Notes: generated from the letters alone by a model not told the origin. Positions 1 to 11,410 are shown, numbered from the stretch's first letter. The stretch: DNA of 64,000 nt from Cephalotus follicularis (GCA_001972305.1 BDDD01006283.1:1-64000); one strand, 5' to 3'. Program-made: numbers and translations.

Positions 1-497
1 TGATTGGTTGCATGGGCTTATTGGCATGTTGCATGCATGGATGAGATGCTGGGCTTGATGCGCATGGAGATGCTGGCATTGAAGACTTCATGCGGCGTGA
101 AAGAATTGTAAATATGGAGAGTGATGTCATGGTGATGTCAGCACTTCAAATGATTCAATGTTGGTTTTCTTGCATATCTCTTCATCGGAGCTTCAGAATG
201 ACTCGGCCCAAGAACTAAAAGTACTCCAAATAATTTTATGAACAAAATGAGCCCAATATTCAATATCTTTTGAGTCTTAAATTTTGACTTCTCTCGCTTA
301 AGTGGGTGCACTCTTTAACCGGTTTTTGACTTCAAACCACTTTAACTTGAAAAATAGTGTTTTATCTCCATTTTCTCTTATTCAGCAATAATAAGCATAA
401 TACTTGAAAATCAAATAAACACAACCATAGTAGCCTATTCTAAGCATAAAAATATAACAAATAACTCATTAAAAGCCACATATTTTTATGCTAAACA
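1..497. other. No gene recognised; probably gypsy interior
   Basis: AT-rich DNA with no coding signal I can support. Because the antisense ORF, PPT and 3' LTR of a Ty3/gypsy element follow to the right, this stretch is probably the interior of that element, between pol and the antisense ORF. That placement is inference; no reverse transcriptase or integrase motif is visible here. Confidence 0.4.
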
Positions 498-1478
498 CTA
501 ACTTAAAAAGAAAGGTTGCCCTAGAGAAAGCTTAGTACGATTCTCTCCTTGTGTGGCCGCCGAGGAAGCAGCTCCACTATGGTCACCCTGGTCCCTCTCT
601 CTCCGGATCCCTGTTGGCACCTCCTCCGCCTCCAGCTCCAGCATGGCTCTACGCCCTATGGACATGCTAAGCCCATGCTGCCGCAGGCGGTCCTCGGACA
701 CCACCTTTAGCACATCCTCGGGTGCAAGGGCCGAGAGCCTCCTCAGGTCCGCGGTCTCTTCCCTGGTCAGAAAAGACCTCTGGTTCAGGAGCCCGGTGTC
801 CAGTGTGTCTGTCCAAGGATAGGGGATGAAGCCAGGGAGGTTCTTGACCAGGAAATACTTCTCCCTCCAGCGCTTGACTGTCTTTGTGTTCTCTGCCAGC
901 AGCTTGGGGCGACCCACGCGTGACTTAAAGTGAAAGCCGCGTTTCTTTGGGGAGGGAGCCACTATGTGGAATTCCTTGAACAGCCCAAGTGTGGGCACTG
1001 TGTCCTCTTCAAGACAGTGCACAAGGAATCTAATGATGAACCCCCAGGACTAAGCTTGCAGCATTGACGGATGGATTCGATAATGCCCGAGGACGGTAAC
1101 GGCGAACGGCGACAACGGAAGTCTCAACCCACGCTCCAAAGCATCTTGGAACACCACAAAGTGCCAGGTTGGTTCACTGTGACTGACCTGGGGTTAGCTG
1201 GGATCTCTAAGTCCAGGCCACCAGGAATAGAGTACTCCTTACCCAGTTGCGCCAGTTTGTGTGGGCGCATGGTGGTCTCGTCAAAATTGGCCCGAAGCCT
1301 CAACGTTGGGGTTCCCAGCGGCGGAGGCCTCCATTTCCACCTCCATGTTGAGGGGACGAACAGCGGCAGTGACCCCTGTGGACGCTCGGGCTACCACTTC
1401 TGGACGCCTGACAAATCTCTTGGTCTGCTTCGTTCTGGCCATGGGGTTGTCTGAGAGAGAGGAAGACGAAGTGGACAT
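498..1478 (-). pseudogene. Antisense ORF of a Tat/Retand-like gypsy element ('transposase (putative) gypsy type')
   Basis: Read on the minus strand, the sequence starts at an ATG near 1478 and ends at 498, but only by switching frame twice (about 1281 and 1120) and passing a TAG near 1050. In order it shows a Ser-rich and basic N-terminus, a block with LERGLRLPLSPFAVTVLGHY and IHPSMLQ, then TLGLFKEFH, a KRWREKYFLVK block and a charged C-terminus. These blocks match the plant family annotated as 'transposase (putative) gypsy type' (PF04195-like). That domain is known from extra ORFs lying antisense between pol and the 3' LTR of Tat-lineage elements. The position here, just left of a plus-strand minisatellite, PPT and 3' LTR, fits that. 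It is broken and not expected to make the full protein. Its function in intact elements is unknown. Confidence 0.75.
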
Positions 1479-1638
1479 GGGGGAAGCTTTGACAAGTAAC
1501 TAGTAGATGAAAACTGGGTTCACCTGTGTTCTCGAGCGAAGAAGAAGACGAAGTTGAAGGTTGGAAGTGCAGAGGATTCAAGAGTCTGGTGCTTTTAGGG
1601 TTTGTGAAAACGTAAAAAGGATCCCCAAAGGGAGAAGG

Positions 1639-1652
1639 GGTATTTAAAGACC
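1639..1652 (-). promoter_or_regulatory. Candidate TATA box for the antisense ORF
   Basis: On the minus strand the sequence reads CTTTAAATACCCC, a TATA-like element about 165 bases upstream of the antisense start codon. It is followed by a leader of suitable length. This is a motif match only; TTTAAA is self-complementary, so it gives weak directional evidence. Confidence 0.35.
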
Positions 1653-1940
1653 CTAGGGACGGATCTGGACCGTAGATCCCAGTTACATTCAATGGTGGAG
1701 ATCCTCCTGTCAAATCAGGAGTGGCAAACGAAAGGTCATGCGCGGGCATCGAAGCGTCAGGCGTTTAAATTTCGTAATTTACGGCGCAATGATGGGTATT
1801 AATTGAAGGGGGACGACGCGAAGCGACATCTGTCACACCCCATCTTATCAACAGCTGGCATGGGTTATAAGGGTAGGCCCATATAAGGATTGGGCCAAGC
1901 TCGCCTGACAAAGAGTAAGGTCCCTCTTGAGGCCCCACGA

Positions 1941-2296
1941 GCCTGCCTCTCCCCTTCCCCTGGTCAGCCTAGGAGCAGTCCTCGAGCCTGCCTCTCCTCT
2001 TTCCCTGGTCAGCCTAGGAGCGGTCCTCCAGCCCGCCTTTTCCTCTTCCCCTGGTCATCCCAGGAGCGGTCCTCGAGCCTGCCTCTCCTCTTCCCCTGGT
2101 CAGTCCAGGAGCGGTCCTCGAGCCTGCCTCTCCTCTTCCCCTAGTCAGCCCAGGAGCGGTCCTCAAACCTGCCTTATCCTCTTCCCCCGGTCAGCCCAGG
2201 AGCGGCCCTCGAGCCTGCCTCTCCTCTTCCCCTGGTCAGCCCAGGAGCGGTCCTCAAGCCTGCCTTCTCCTCTTCCGCTAGTCAGTCCATGAGGGG
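1941..2296. repeat. 45-bp minisatellite, about 8 copies
   Basis: Units begin with GCCTGCCTCTCC and repeat every 45 bases (one of 46), at 1941, 1986, 2031, 2077 and onward, with a few substitutions per unit. The open frames across it are artefacts of a period divisible by three. It lies between the antisense ORF and the PPT, where Tat-lineage elements are known to carry hypervariable 3' UTR tandem repeats that can seed satellites. Confidence 0.9.
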
Positions 2297-2360
2297 TCCT
2301 CCCTCGGTGCACTGCCCGGGCTCCTGCTCTCAACTCTGCTCCTCCTCCTCTGCCAAGGCC

Positions 2361-2385
2361 AGAGAAAAAGGACTAGGGGGGCATA
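2361..2385 (+). other. Polypurine tract of the gypsy element
   Basis: A purine run, AGAGAAAAAGGACTAGGGGG, is followed within a few bases by the TGATATAGG start of the LTR. It would prime plus-strand DNA synthesis and fixes the element's orientation as plus. Confidence 0.75.
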
Positions 2386-2488
2386 TGATATAGGAAAAAT
2401 CTTATACACGTGTCTCAAGGAAAGGAAGACAGATGTCGTTCTAGGGGTGGGGCACGTGACCTGCCATCACTTCAAAGTGGGAAAGGAA

Positions 2489-2618
2489 ACTGGCACGCCG
2501 GCACAACCACCTAACCTACAGACTGGCATGCCTCCACAACCATCTAATCTATGGACTGGCATGCCTCCACAGCCATCTAATCTACGGACTGGCATGCCGC
2601 CACAACCACCAAATCTGG
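2489..2618. repeat. 33-bp tandem repeat in U3, about 4 copies
   Basis: Units start with ACTGGCATGCC and repeat about every 33 bases, upstream of the LTR TATA box. Such U3 repeats often act as copy-number-variable promoter elements; no function is shown here. Confidence 0.85.
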
Positions 2619-2708
2619 AGGAGATCAGGGGAAATGTCAGGACTTCTGACGCATTTTCCCTTAGGGGCCACCAACTCCTAATGGGACGCTCATCAGTCAC
2701 TGAGAAGT

Positions 2709-2719
2709 TTATAAATACC
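2709..2719 (+). promoter_or_regulatory. LTR TATA box
   Basis: TTATAAATACC lies inside the LTR, a plausible distance before the R region. It would drive plus-strand transcription out of this 3' LTR into the right flank. Confidence 0.6.
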
Positions 2720-2960
2720 AGTTTCACAGTCAATACAAATGTCAGACATTTTAGCACCCAAAATAACACAATACTCTCTGTGCAATCACTAACTAGAGCG
2801 TCGGAGTGTCCCCGGGAGAACAACCTCCTGGACCTTCTACATTTCTCTTTTACTTGTGCAGGGACTACCAAAAAACCGAACGCTATTTCTCAGACAGATT
2901 CCAGCGTTTCTCTAAACAAATACACGTAGGGTACTGTTGAAGGAAAGTTCTGCATCAACA

Positions 2961-3987
2961 AGAAGTGAAATGGAATTGTGAAGAAATGAGTTTGAGTTCT
3001 CTATTTATAATATTCTCTCTAATTCTATCTCATGCATATCAAAACCATAAACATACATACCATACATCCATATGAGTATTAAAATACTCTCATATCATAC
3101 ATATTCGTATGCACATAAAATTAATTGTTATTATGCCAATAGAATTATTTGTTGGTACTGATCATATACTTAAAATTTTATGGTGAGTAAGTTGGACTAC
3201 ATACATATTCAGCTTCTAAAAATGTTGTGGCCATGTTCACTCAACAGGAAAACCCATTTCTGGCAATAAGCTCGCCAACTCTGTTGATATTCAGTCACGA
3301 ACATCCTTACAGATCAGTAAAGCTGATTTTATGTGATTATGTTGATGTAAATAGCAATATTTGAAAGACACAATAGTTGTATTGTTTGAGACAGTAGCAA
3401 TGGAGTTCTACAATGTTGATGGTTGTATTGGAGGCCAGATCCTGTACTGTCTTTGGTGCAGTCTTATCTGTTGCACTAAAAATCAATCATTAGATCTCAT
3501 TTGAAAAATTAATAAAATTAAATTAAAAATTAAAAATAATCAAATTTAATGATTGGTGTTTGATACAATTTATCTACTCTGTCTGGTTTCGTGGTATTGC
3601 GAGTAGACAGTTAAATTTTCTGCACAAACTGCAAATTTCCTACAATGTTGATGGTTCCAATCAATATTGCAGGTCCTTTATTTTCTTCCTTTTTATCAAA
3701 GATTGCAGTTACTTCTATACCAAACACATCATTCAAGAAATATCCTAAAACACATCATACATACTGTTTCGACGTTTAAACTGTTATCTTACATCAACTG
3801 GGACTACCAGAGAGGAATTTTCATATGGACATGTATTACATGACTCGGCAATTATAGATTTTATTAAATTGATTATAGATATATGGTATATCTGTTTATA
3901 ATTTTTTTATACATGAGCAAGAATTAACAAGAAAACTATAAATAAAAAACTCAAATTTTTATTTCTTCACAATTCTATTTCACTTCT
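2961..3987. repeat. Inverted repeat arms (about 65 bp) around 0.9 kb of AT-rich DNA
   Basis: The arm at 2961-3026 (AGAAGTGAAATGGAATTGTG and following) is matched in reverse complement by 3921-3987 with a few mismatches. Both arms resemble the U3/TATA part of LTR G1 (near 17510-17660). I read this as two G1-type LTR remnants in opposite orientation rather than a foldback transposon, though a foldback is not excluded. No gene is visible between the arms. Confidence 0.6.
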
Positions 3988-4143
3988 CTCTCTAAAATCC
4001 CGTTTCTCTCACTTCTTTCTCAATTCTGTTTACAAAAACTCACCAAATTTGGAAGGGTCATGGATAGTATTTCAAACTGATTTGTGACAACCTAGCAGAG
4101 AAGCCACGTTTCTTCTTTTCTTTTTACGGTCTCTCATCCCCTC

Positions 4144-4176
<33 letters not shown>

Positions 4177-5592
4177 CATGAATCTGTGCGTTCTACCGCC
4201 GTCCACCACCACTGCCAACCTCCGGCCGCATCTCCCGTCTCTAAAGTTAAGTTTTCTGGTTGTTGTACTCTCTCTCTCTCTCTCGCTGTCTCTCTCAAAC
4301 CGCAGCACAACCGAGCCACCACCAACCACCAGCGCAGCGGCAGTGACAGCGACATCCGCGGCTGCAGAAGGTACATCTAGTTTTTTTTTTTAATTTCGTT
4401 TTAAAAAGTTTATTTTTTAATTTCTGTTTGGTTGCCCAGAAAATGGACGACGAAATAATTTATGTTTTTTTAATTATATATTTTTTAAAATTTCTGTTAA
4501 CAATTTTTGTTATTATTATTTTTTAATTTCTGTTTGGACTTAATTTTTATGCCTTTTAAATATTGTGAACGTAAAATTATAGTTTTTTTTACTGTTAATA
4601 ATGTGAACATAATTAATTGATTGATGCACCATTTTGGTCTCTTAAATCTTCATCTTGATGAATCTTTAGATGTTGCAATCACTTTTGTAAGACTCAAGTG
4701 TAGTTTCTGACCTGTTAGTCACAATGGCTATATTGGACATTTGGAGTCTTGGTGGATTGTTATGCGTATTTGGGGGTTTGAAGGTTGGTATGTTATGCTA
4801 TGTTGGCCTTAACAAATGCATATAATTGTCATATTGATATCCCATTCTGTTTTCTGTCATTGTCATTCTTTCGCAGTCTAGGTCTTTGTTAACATGATCA
4901 TTAGTAGGTTTTGAAAGGTTGTGTTTTTTTTAATTAGTTTGCAAGTCATAATGCAACTGAAACTGTGTTAAAGTTGACATTTTGAATGAGTTATGAGTTA
5001 GGAGACTGCAATTGTATCAAAATAATTAGCATGAAGGGCAATGCCTTGCAATTAAAAGTTTGATTGAAATTGTTATATAGTTGTGGAATTTAACTATGCC
5101 AACCTCCACCCCCAAATGATAAACTCACCCTTTTGTCTTCTCGTGTGAGCCTACGTATATACTGACACTTGCTTATATATACATATACAATTTTAATGGG
5201 CATTTCAACCACCTATCTGCAAAACAATTAACATTTAGCTGGGCATTGTGACCCTCATGGTACAATGGAAAGTGTTACAATTAAAGCACTACTGTATCCC
5301 TATAAAGAGAAGGTGATAATGTAATTAAATTGTGATTGCTAGCTAATCTCAGTTGGCAGCTCAATATCAACTTGAAGAACTAGACCTCCTAATTCATTCT
5401 CATTTAATGGGTTTTTTCTTTTCTTTGAGGCGAGATCAAAATCAATGTATTCAAACACGCATTCATACTTTAACGACTAAACCTCAACTTATGTCACTTT
5501 GATTGATAAAGATAAACATTGTCTTAACGAGACTACTTTTAAAATATGTTTATTAGTAATAGTACCATGTGTTGTTTATTAGTAATAGTAAA
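3988..5592. other. Gene-free AT-rich stretch with CT microsatellites
   Basis: It contains poly-C followed by (CT)n at 4143-4176 and another CT run at 4267-4296, flanking a short GC-richer patch with an open frame at 4178-4393. The patch ends in GCAGAAGGTACA, which could be read as an exon end and 5' splice site, so a decayed 5' exon is possible. No protein similarity is recognisable and the frame is low complexity, so I do not call a gene. The rest is AT-rich DNA in which I see nothing. Confidence 0.45.
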
Positions 5593-6043
5593 TGTAAGAT
5601 AAAATTAGATGCCTAATCAATTTATCAATCCTAAGATCTTCTTAGATAGAAGAGAAACACCTAAATAACAATGATAGAAATTGTACTTTGTTTAGGATCC
5701 ATAATAAGCAGCGGAAATCTGTAGTGATCCTTATTAGCAAGGTACAACTCTCTTAATTTCTTAGAACATTGACTCGATGAGGCACCATAATACACAGAGA
5801 AGATAACCGTTTAACTTATCCATTACTGTATGTGTATTTTCTCTTATGTCAAGATAGCTATTATTTAACCTAATGGACCATCTCATCAAAAGCCCAATTA
5901 GTTTACTACAGCTCACACTAGTCAGTCCATATACGACTACATTAGAATATGTATGTCATACTTTATTAGACCAATAGTCAATCTGGTTTTATTTAATAAT
6001 AAATACCCAATTAATATACGCCCACATAAGAAAATATTCTTAC
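5593..6043 (-). repeat. Copia A 3' LTR
   Basis: It starts TGTAAGATAAAATTAG and ends TTCTTACA on the plus strand, 451 bases, and matches 13389-13875. It lacks about 36 bases present in the 5' LTR (the segment around 13652-13695), a small deletion after insertion or a gap between parents. Confidence 0.85.
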
Positions 6044-6727
6044 ATTCTCCCACTTGGGTTATATTAATTGTTATATAATAATAAAAATATATATATTTAT
6101 TTTATCAAAACAATTACACAGGCCGACTAAGTTTCAAAGTTTTGCGCGGATAAAAATTATTGGTCTATAGACTGTTATAATAGTCAATCATGTCTCATAG
6201 AAACTCAAACTCCGAATCATGCCAATAACTTTTAGTGACACAGGACCTTCCATGGTCACAAAAGTTTTTAGCATTACTAACATAGATTTAATATGGTAGT
6301 ATGGCGATTTGATAACACTTCACAAATTTCTCATGTGTTATTTATCGCAGGTCACCAATTTTCTCTCCTTAAGTGACACAGGCAAACTAGATAAAATCTA
6401 TTTTGTTCCAATGAACATGTATGTCTTTAACTTTATTTCATGTGAAAATCTTTATGTGTCACAAGACATACCTTTAAGGCCAATGACTGAATGCCCCAGC
6501 CTTTGCTCAAGATTGACACACATCTCAAGACTTAAACAATTATATATATATGACATGTCAACATGTAAAACATCAATGTGTTTAAACAAAGCAGTCGAAA
6601 TAAAAACTGAATTTGTTCAACTCAATTGATTGCAAAAGACATAGTTAATATAATCCGATATATTATCAAAAGATAAAATAGTACAAATGAAAACAAAAAT
6701 AGAGCAAAATAAAACCACTGACTCCCA
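6044..6727 (-). other. Copia A PPT and 3' untranslated region
   Basis: On the minus strand CCCAAGTGGGAGAA directly precedes the LTR start, the usual copia polypurine tract. The remaining roughly 670 bases up to the RNase H stop show no coding signal. Confidence 0.75.
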
Positions 6728-7295
6728 CTAAACAAGTGCATCCCATGATGCAACTAAACCCATGCTAGCTACATGTCTCTCAAAAATACAAGGACGAAGG
6801 CCTTTAGTCAAGGGATCAGCAACCATATCATATGTACTAATATGCTCAACCGTAACGTCACCAGTCTTAACATTTTCCTTGATGGTCAAGTACTTTGTCT
6901 CTATGTGTTTAGACCATGTGATACTTTTATTATTATTTATAAACAACACAGCAGAGCTGTTATCACAGTACAACCGGATAGGCCTAGACACAATCAACAA
7001 CAGTGAATGTCCTCATAAAATTTCTGAACCAAACTGCTTGCGTAGCTGCTCCATAGCACGCTACAAAATCTGCCTGCATGGTCGAAGAAGCAATCAACGT
7101 CTACTTTGCACTTTTCCAAGACACTGCCCCACCTACCATCATAAAAACATAATCTGATATGGATTTCCTGTCATCCTGATAGCCAACAAAGTCAGAATCT
7201 GTAAAACACACTAACTGTCGATCATCAACCCTTCTATAAGTCAGCATAAAATCTCTTGTCCCTTTCAAGTATCTCAAGACTTTCTTAGCAGTCAC
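6728..7295 (-). pseudogene. Copia A RNase H domain, broken
   Basis: Two blocks in different frames make up the C-terminal RNase H of the polyprotein. The right block (7101-7295) has LRYLKGTRD and CFTDSDFVGYQDDRKS, corresponding to the family's D-x-DWAG and RRS region. The left block (6728-7000) has LYCDNSSAVLFINN, HIETKYLTIKE and ADPLTKGL, the conserved C-terminal signature. The STTEAEY region between them is disrupted near 7000-7100. The domain would degrade the RNA strand during reverse transcription. It is inactive here because of the frame break and missing middle. Confidence 0.85.
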
Positions 7296-7339
7296 CCAAT
7301 GATAATGACCAGGATTAGACTAATACCTGCCAAGAAGTC

Positions 7340-8559
7340 CTACCGCAAAAGCAATATCCGGCCTAGTACATACTTGAGCATGCATGATACTCCCAACTGC
7401 ACTACATGAGGTACTTTCTTCATAGCTTCCCTTTCAACGTTATTTTTAGGACACTGTAACAAATTTAGCTTATTACCTTTGAGAACAGGAACATTCTCCG
7501 GTATGCAATCTAGCATGCTGAATCTTTCCAAAACGCGATCAATATAAGCCCTTTGAGATAAACTCAATAGATAGCGAGAACGATCTCTATGAATCTGAAT
7601 GCCAAGGACAAAAGAAGCATCACCAAGGTCCGTCATGTCAAACTCACTAGACAACATCTGCTTGGTCATATGTAGCATGCCTAGATCATTGCTTGCTAAC
7701 AAAATGTCATCCACATAGAGCACAAGAATAATGAATTTGCTCCCAGTGACCTTGTGATATATACACACTGATCCACCGTATTTTCTTTAAAACCGAAAGA
7801 AGTCACAACATCATCAAATCTAAAGTACCACTGTCTCGAAGCTTGTTTGAGACCATATATAAACTTCTTGAGTCTACAAACACGATGATCATTACCATCA
7901 ACTGCAAAACCCTCATGTTGCACCATATACACCTCCTCATCAAGATTACCGTTCAAGAATACGGTTTTTACATCCATCTGGTGTAACTCCAAATTAAAAT
8001 GAGCTACTAATGCCATGATTACCTTGAGAGAGTCTTTCGAAGAGACTGGAGAGAAAGTTCCATTATAGTCTATTCCCTCTCTCTGTGTAAATCCCTTTGC
8101 TACCAGTCTGGCTTTAAACCTCTCAACATTCCCTTCGGAATCCTTTTTAGTCTTATAAACCCATTTACAACCAATGAGTTTGCAACCTTCAGGCAATTCA
8201 ACAAGTTCCCAAACGCCATTATGTCTTGTTGACTGCATTTCATCTTTCATTGCATCCATCCACAAATCTGATTGAGTACTAGCAGCAACATCCAAATAAG
8301 TCAGTGGATCAATCACGCAACCGATATCATAATCACTTTCTCCCAAGTAAATCTCATAGCAAGGCGGTATCGCTGATCTCCTCTCACGAGTCAATCTCCT
8401 AACTAGAATCTCTACTACTACATCCTGTGTCTGAAGAATATTCGTAGGTACAGTATCAACAATAGGCTCTTGAACAGGTGCCTCAACCTCAAGAGATGCA
8501 ACTGTATGTGTAATAGATTCAACATTCATTGGAGTAGGTAAAGAAAAAGATACAGTCAC
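7340..8559 (-). pseudogene. Copia A reverse transcriptase, frameshifted
   Basis: The N-terminal half (7696-8559) shows LIGCKWVYKTK, FKARLVAKGFTQREGIDY, HQMDVKTVFLNGNLDEEVYM and IYGLKQASRQW, all standard copia RT blocks. After a frameshift near 7760 the palm continues in another frame with LYVDDILLASND; the YVDD catalytic box is encoded at 7706-7717. MTDLGDASFVLGIQI follows, then decay near 7340-7450. The key aspartates are retained but in separate frames, so no active enzyme can be made. The first roughly 90 codons are the variable integrase-RT linker. Confidence 0.9.
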
Positions 8560-9484
8560 TGTTTGATCTCTACTATCTTCAATGGTTTTAGAACAATTCG
8601 GCTACATCAAACTCTAAAAATTTTGTTGTCTGTGATTCCACAATTCTAATACCTCCATAAGGGTTATATAAACGGTACCCCTTCGAATGATCTGGATAAC
8701 CAACAAAGAAACAACGGACGGACCTCAAATCCAGCTTATTTAAGTTTGGAGTATACAATTTCACCTCTGCAGGACATCCCCAAACTCTAAGATGGTTAAG
8801 ACTAGGTTTGCATCCAGTTCATAACTCAAAAGGAGTAAGTGCAATGGCTTTACTTGGAACTCTGTTTAGAATATAAAGGGCTATTTTCAATGCTTCACCC
8901 CAAAGAAACTCAGGTAGGTTCGTCATACTAATCATACTTCTCATCATTTCCATAAGAGGGCGGTTACGCCTTTCGGCCACTCCATTTTGCTACGGACTTC
9001 CAGGCATAGTAAATTGAGCAACTATCCCACAGTCCTCCAAGTATTTGGCAAATAGGCCCTTAAGTTGTCCAACATCCTCATGTTTGCCATAATACTCACC
9101 ACCCCTGTCAGACCTAACTACCTTAATGACTTTTCCCAGTTGTTTATCAACTTCAGTCTGAAAGATCTTGAATTTCTCAAGAGCTTGAGACTTTTGCTTA
9201 ATTAAGAACAGATAACTATATCGGGAGTAGTCATCAATGAACGTAATGAAATAAAAATTTCTACATAATGTGGTTGAATATGGTCCACTGATGTCCGTAT
9301 GAATTACTTCTAACACATCAGAACTTCGGATTGCCGTTTTCTTCCTTATCTTGGTCATTTTGCCCATACAACAACCTATACATGTTTCTAGGTCACCGAA
9401 TTCAAGAGTAAGTAGGATGTCAGACTTTATTAGCCTCTTCACTCTTTCCCTAGAGATATGGCCGAGCCTTTTATGCCATAACAT
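8560..9484 (-). pseudogene. Copia A integrase, with stops
   Basis: From 9484 leftward: the zinc-binding HHCC end (LWHKRLGHIS ... CIGCCMGKM), then the catalytic core with HTDISGP (first Asp) and SDRGGEY (second Asp). A TAG near 8989 follows. Beyond it the QNGVAERRNR block (catalytic Glu) and the WGCPAEVKLYTP and VGYPDHSKGYR blocks of the C-terminal region are still readable with further stops down to about 8560. It would join element cDNA to host DNA. It is inactive by nonsense mutation but well preserved in sequence. Confidence 0.9.
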
Positions 9485-9538
9485 AAAAGATTGTTCCTTA
9501 GGTAAGAGCCTTTTAGATGCAATGTTGTTAACATTATA

Positions 9539-10090
9539 TCAGACATAGATATCGTTGGGAGTCAAACACACTCTATATAGTCCACGAGACAATGTGCAAT
9601 GGCCAACCATATTTGAATTGAAAAAGAGATTAACCGTAGAGTTCTTTATTTCAAATTCAAAGACAAGATTGTCTAACAATGAAACATAAATTAAATTCCG
9701 TCTAAAGGACGGTACATAAAGAGTATTTCTTAACATCAATTTAAAACCAGAATCTAAAACTAAATTGACATCTCCCACGTACTCCACGTTTGCATCTTTA
9801 TTGTTTCCAACTGTGAGCTTCGACTCATCCTTATTTGGCTTCCTTCGATTTATGAACCCTTGTATGGTAAAAGCAACATGATTAGTTACACCGTTATCCA
9901 TCCACCATGAACTAGATGAGGCTCCAGATAGATTTGATTCACAAACTAGAGCCAAAGAATCGTTACCTGTATTCTCACGTTTGGCCAACCAAGCTTTGTA
10001 CTTTAGACAATCATTCTTCACGTGACCTTTCTTCTTACAAAAGAAGCAGTGGTCACTTCTTTTTTTAAAAGAAACTTTATTTGGACCCAT
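9539..10090 (-). pseudogene. Copia A zinc knuckle and protease, altered active site
   Basis: The nucleocapsid knuckle CFFCKKKGHVKNDC (CX2CX4HX4C) is intact, followed by a linker and the aspartic protease start WWMDNGVTNHV. Copia proteases have DSG or DTG here, so the Ser/Thr is replaced by Asn (DNG). This is expected to impair the dimeric protease, although the Asp is kept. The RNLIYVSLLD block downstream is typical of the protease C-terminal part. The frame is open for 184 codons, but upstream gag is frameshifted near 10217. Confidence 0.85.
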
Positions 10091-10215
10091 ATTACTAGAC
10101 TGACCATGTTCCTTAGTGGTTCCATGAGCAACTTTATTAGTATAAGTTTTTGACTTCTTACTTTTATGAGAATTAGAACCAACAACATATAAAACAACTT
10201 GACATTTTTCCTTCT

Positions 10216-10881
10216 TTAGTTTTCCTCCTCAACAACGACCCTAGAAATCAAATCATTGATGGACCATGATTCATCTTGAGAGTTGTATTTGGTCTTGATG
10301 ATACTAAATTCAAGAGGAAGAGTGTTCAAGGCTTGGTGAACAATGCAAGTATCCAGAAGATCAACTTTAAGTGCCTTCAGTTTGGTCTGGTAATCCACCA
10401 TACGAATAACATAGCCTCTAACCCCTCCATTACCATCATGTTTCATGTTGAAGAGTACTTGCAACAGAGACCCTATATTAGCCTTTGATGAAACACGATA
10501 CCTCTCACTGATTGCAGTCATCAATTCCTTAGCAGTGCAATCAGTCGGCAGTCCACTTTTTAGGTGATCCAAGATCGACCTCCTCATGGACAGTATGCAA
10601 ATGCGATTGCTTTTCATCCAGGCAGCATACACTAATTTCTCATCATCAGTGCTAGCGACAGTTAATTCCCCAGGCTTATCCGTAACAAGTGAAAGATCTA
10701 CATCTGTCATTTCCATAGCAAACTCTATGTCTTCCTTCCACTTCTTGAAGTTCGACCCAGTGAGGACCTCAATAGTTACCATATTGTTGTTGACAGAGAA
10801 AGTGACTGTAAAATAAACAATGTATAATATTAGCATAATGAGAGCAAATAATGTGTTACTTGAAACCGTATAAGTACACAT
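10216..10881 (-). pseudogene. Copia A gag, copy A (UBN2-type)
   Basis: The capsid-like region reads MVTIEVLTGSNFKKW, then ICILSMRRSILDHLKSGL, TAKELMTAISERY and LKALKVDLLDTCIVHQALNTLP, matching the UBN2/DUF4219 gag of plant copia elements. I place the true start at the Met near 10782. The 33 codons upstream are open but look like leader read-through: they include TTTTACAG just before the start, which resembles a 3' splice site. A 1-base loss near 10217 (compared with copy B) shifts the frame before the zinc knuckle. Gag would form the particle that packages element RNA. Confidence 0.85.
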
Positions 10882-11410
10882 GAAAGTCCGCCGACATCAC
10901 CATACAAACACCTTTGGGCGAATCCATGACACGCAGTTGCAAAACTTTTACATAGAAGCGGCCATGAGAATTTATCTAACCATTGATAGCCCACCACCTT
11001 TGGGTGTATAGGTTTTCATGGCTAGTCAATTCCCAACCATATGCTCCATATGTACCATCTTGATTCTAATACGCAATCACCGCCTTTGGGCGTATGATCA
11101 TGCACAAGAATTAGAGAAACTCCACCGTCGTATTAGATAGACATGACAAATCCAACCAAGAAGGCCACTTTGGTGACTACATTTTGACTAGACCGTGAAA
11201 CTATTTCAAACTGGAGTATACTTTATATTACCCTCACCAAACCATAGTGTGATTTTAGAATGATGGACAGAAGGGGCCTGAATTGTCCCTAAAATCACCA
11301 CTCATGCCAATTACAGCGTTTAAGTATTTAAATAATTGAATGTACGCGTATGTAATATCACAATGCCGAATATATTACTTTCTGTATGCGCATTTAAACA
11401 ATCAAGCATT

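Larger units (their letters stand above)
2386..2960 (+). mobile_element. 3' LTR of Tat-like Ty3/gypsy element
   Basis: The LTR runs from TGATATAGG just after the PPT to TGCATCAACA, giving TG...CA ends and about 575 bases. It holds a 33-bp tandem repeat in U3 and a TATA box near 2709. The partner LTR is outside the window, so the target duplication cannot be checked. Confidence 0.7.

Noticed and set aside
1281..1478. Histone H3 gene suggested by MARTKQT
   Set aside because: Similarity ends after seven residues; the downstream sequence is the gypsy-type antisense ORF.
1890..2292. Proline-rich repetitive protein
   Set aside because: The frames stay open only because the minisatellite period is 45 bases; no start context or family match.
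4072..4393. Arg/Glu-rich or Ser/Leu-rich small proteins
   Set aside because: They are translations of CT/GA microsatellites on both strands without conserved blocks.
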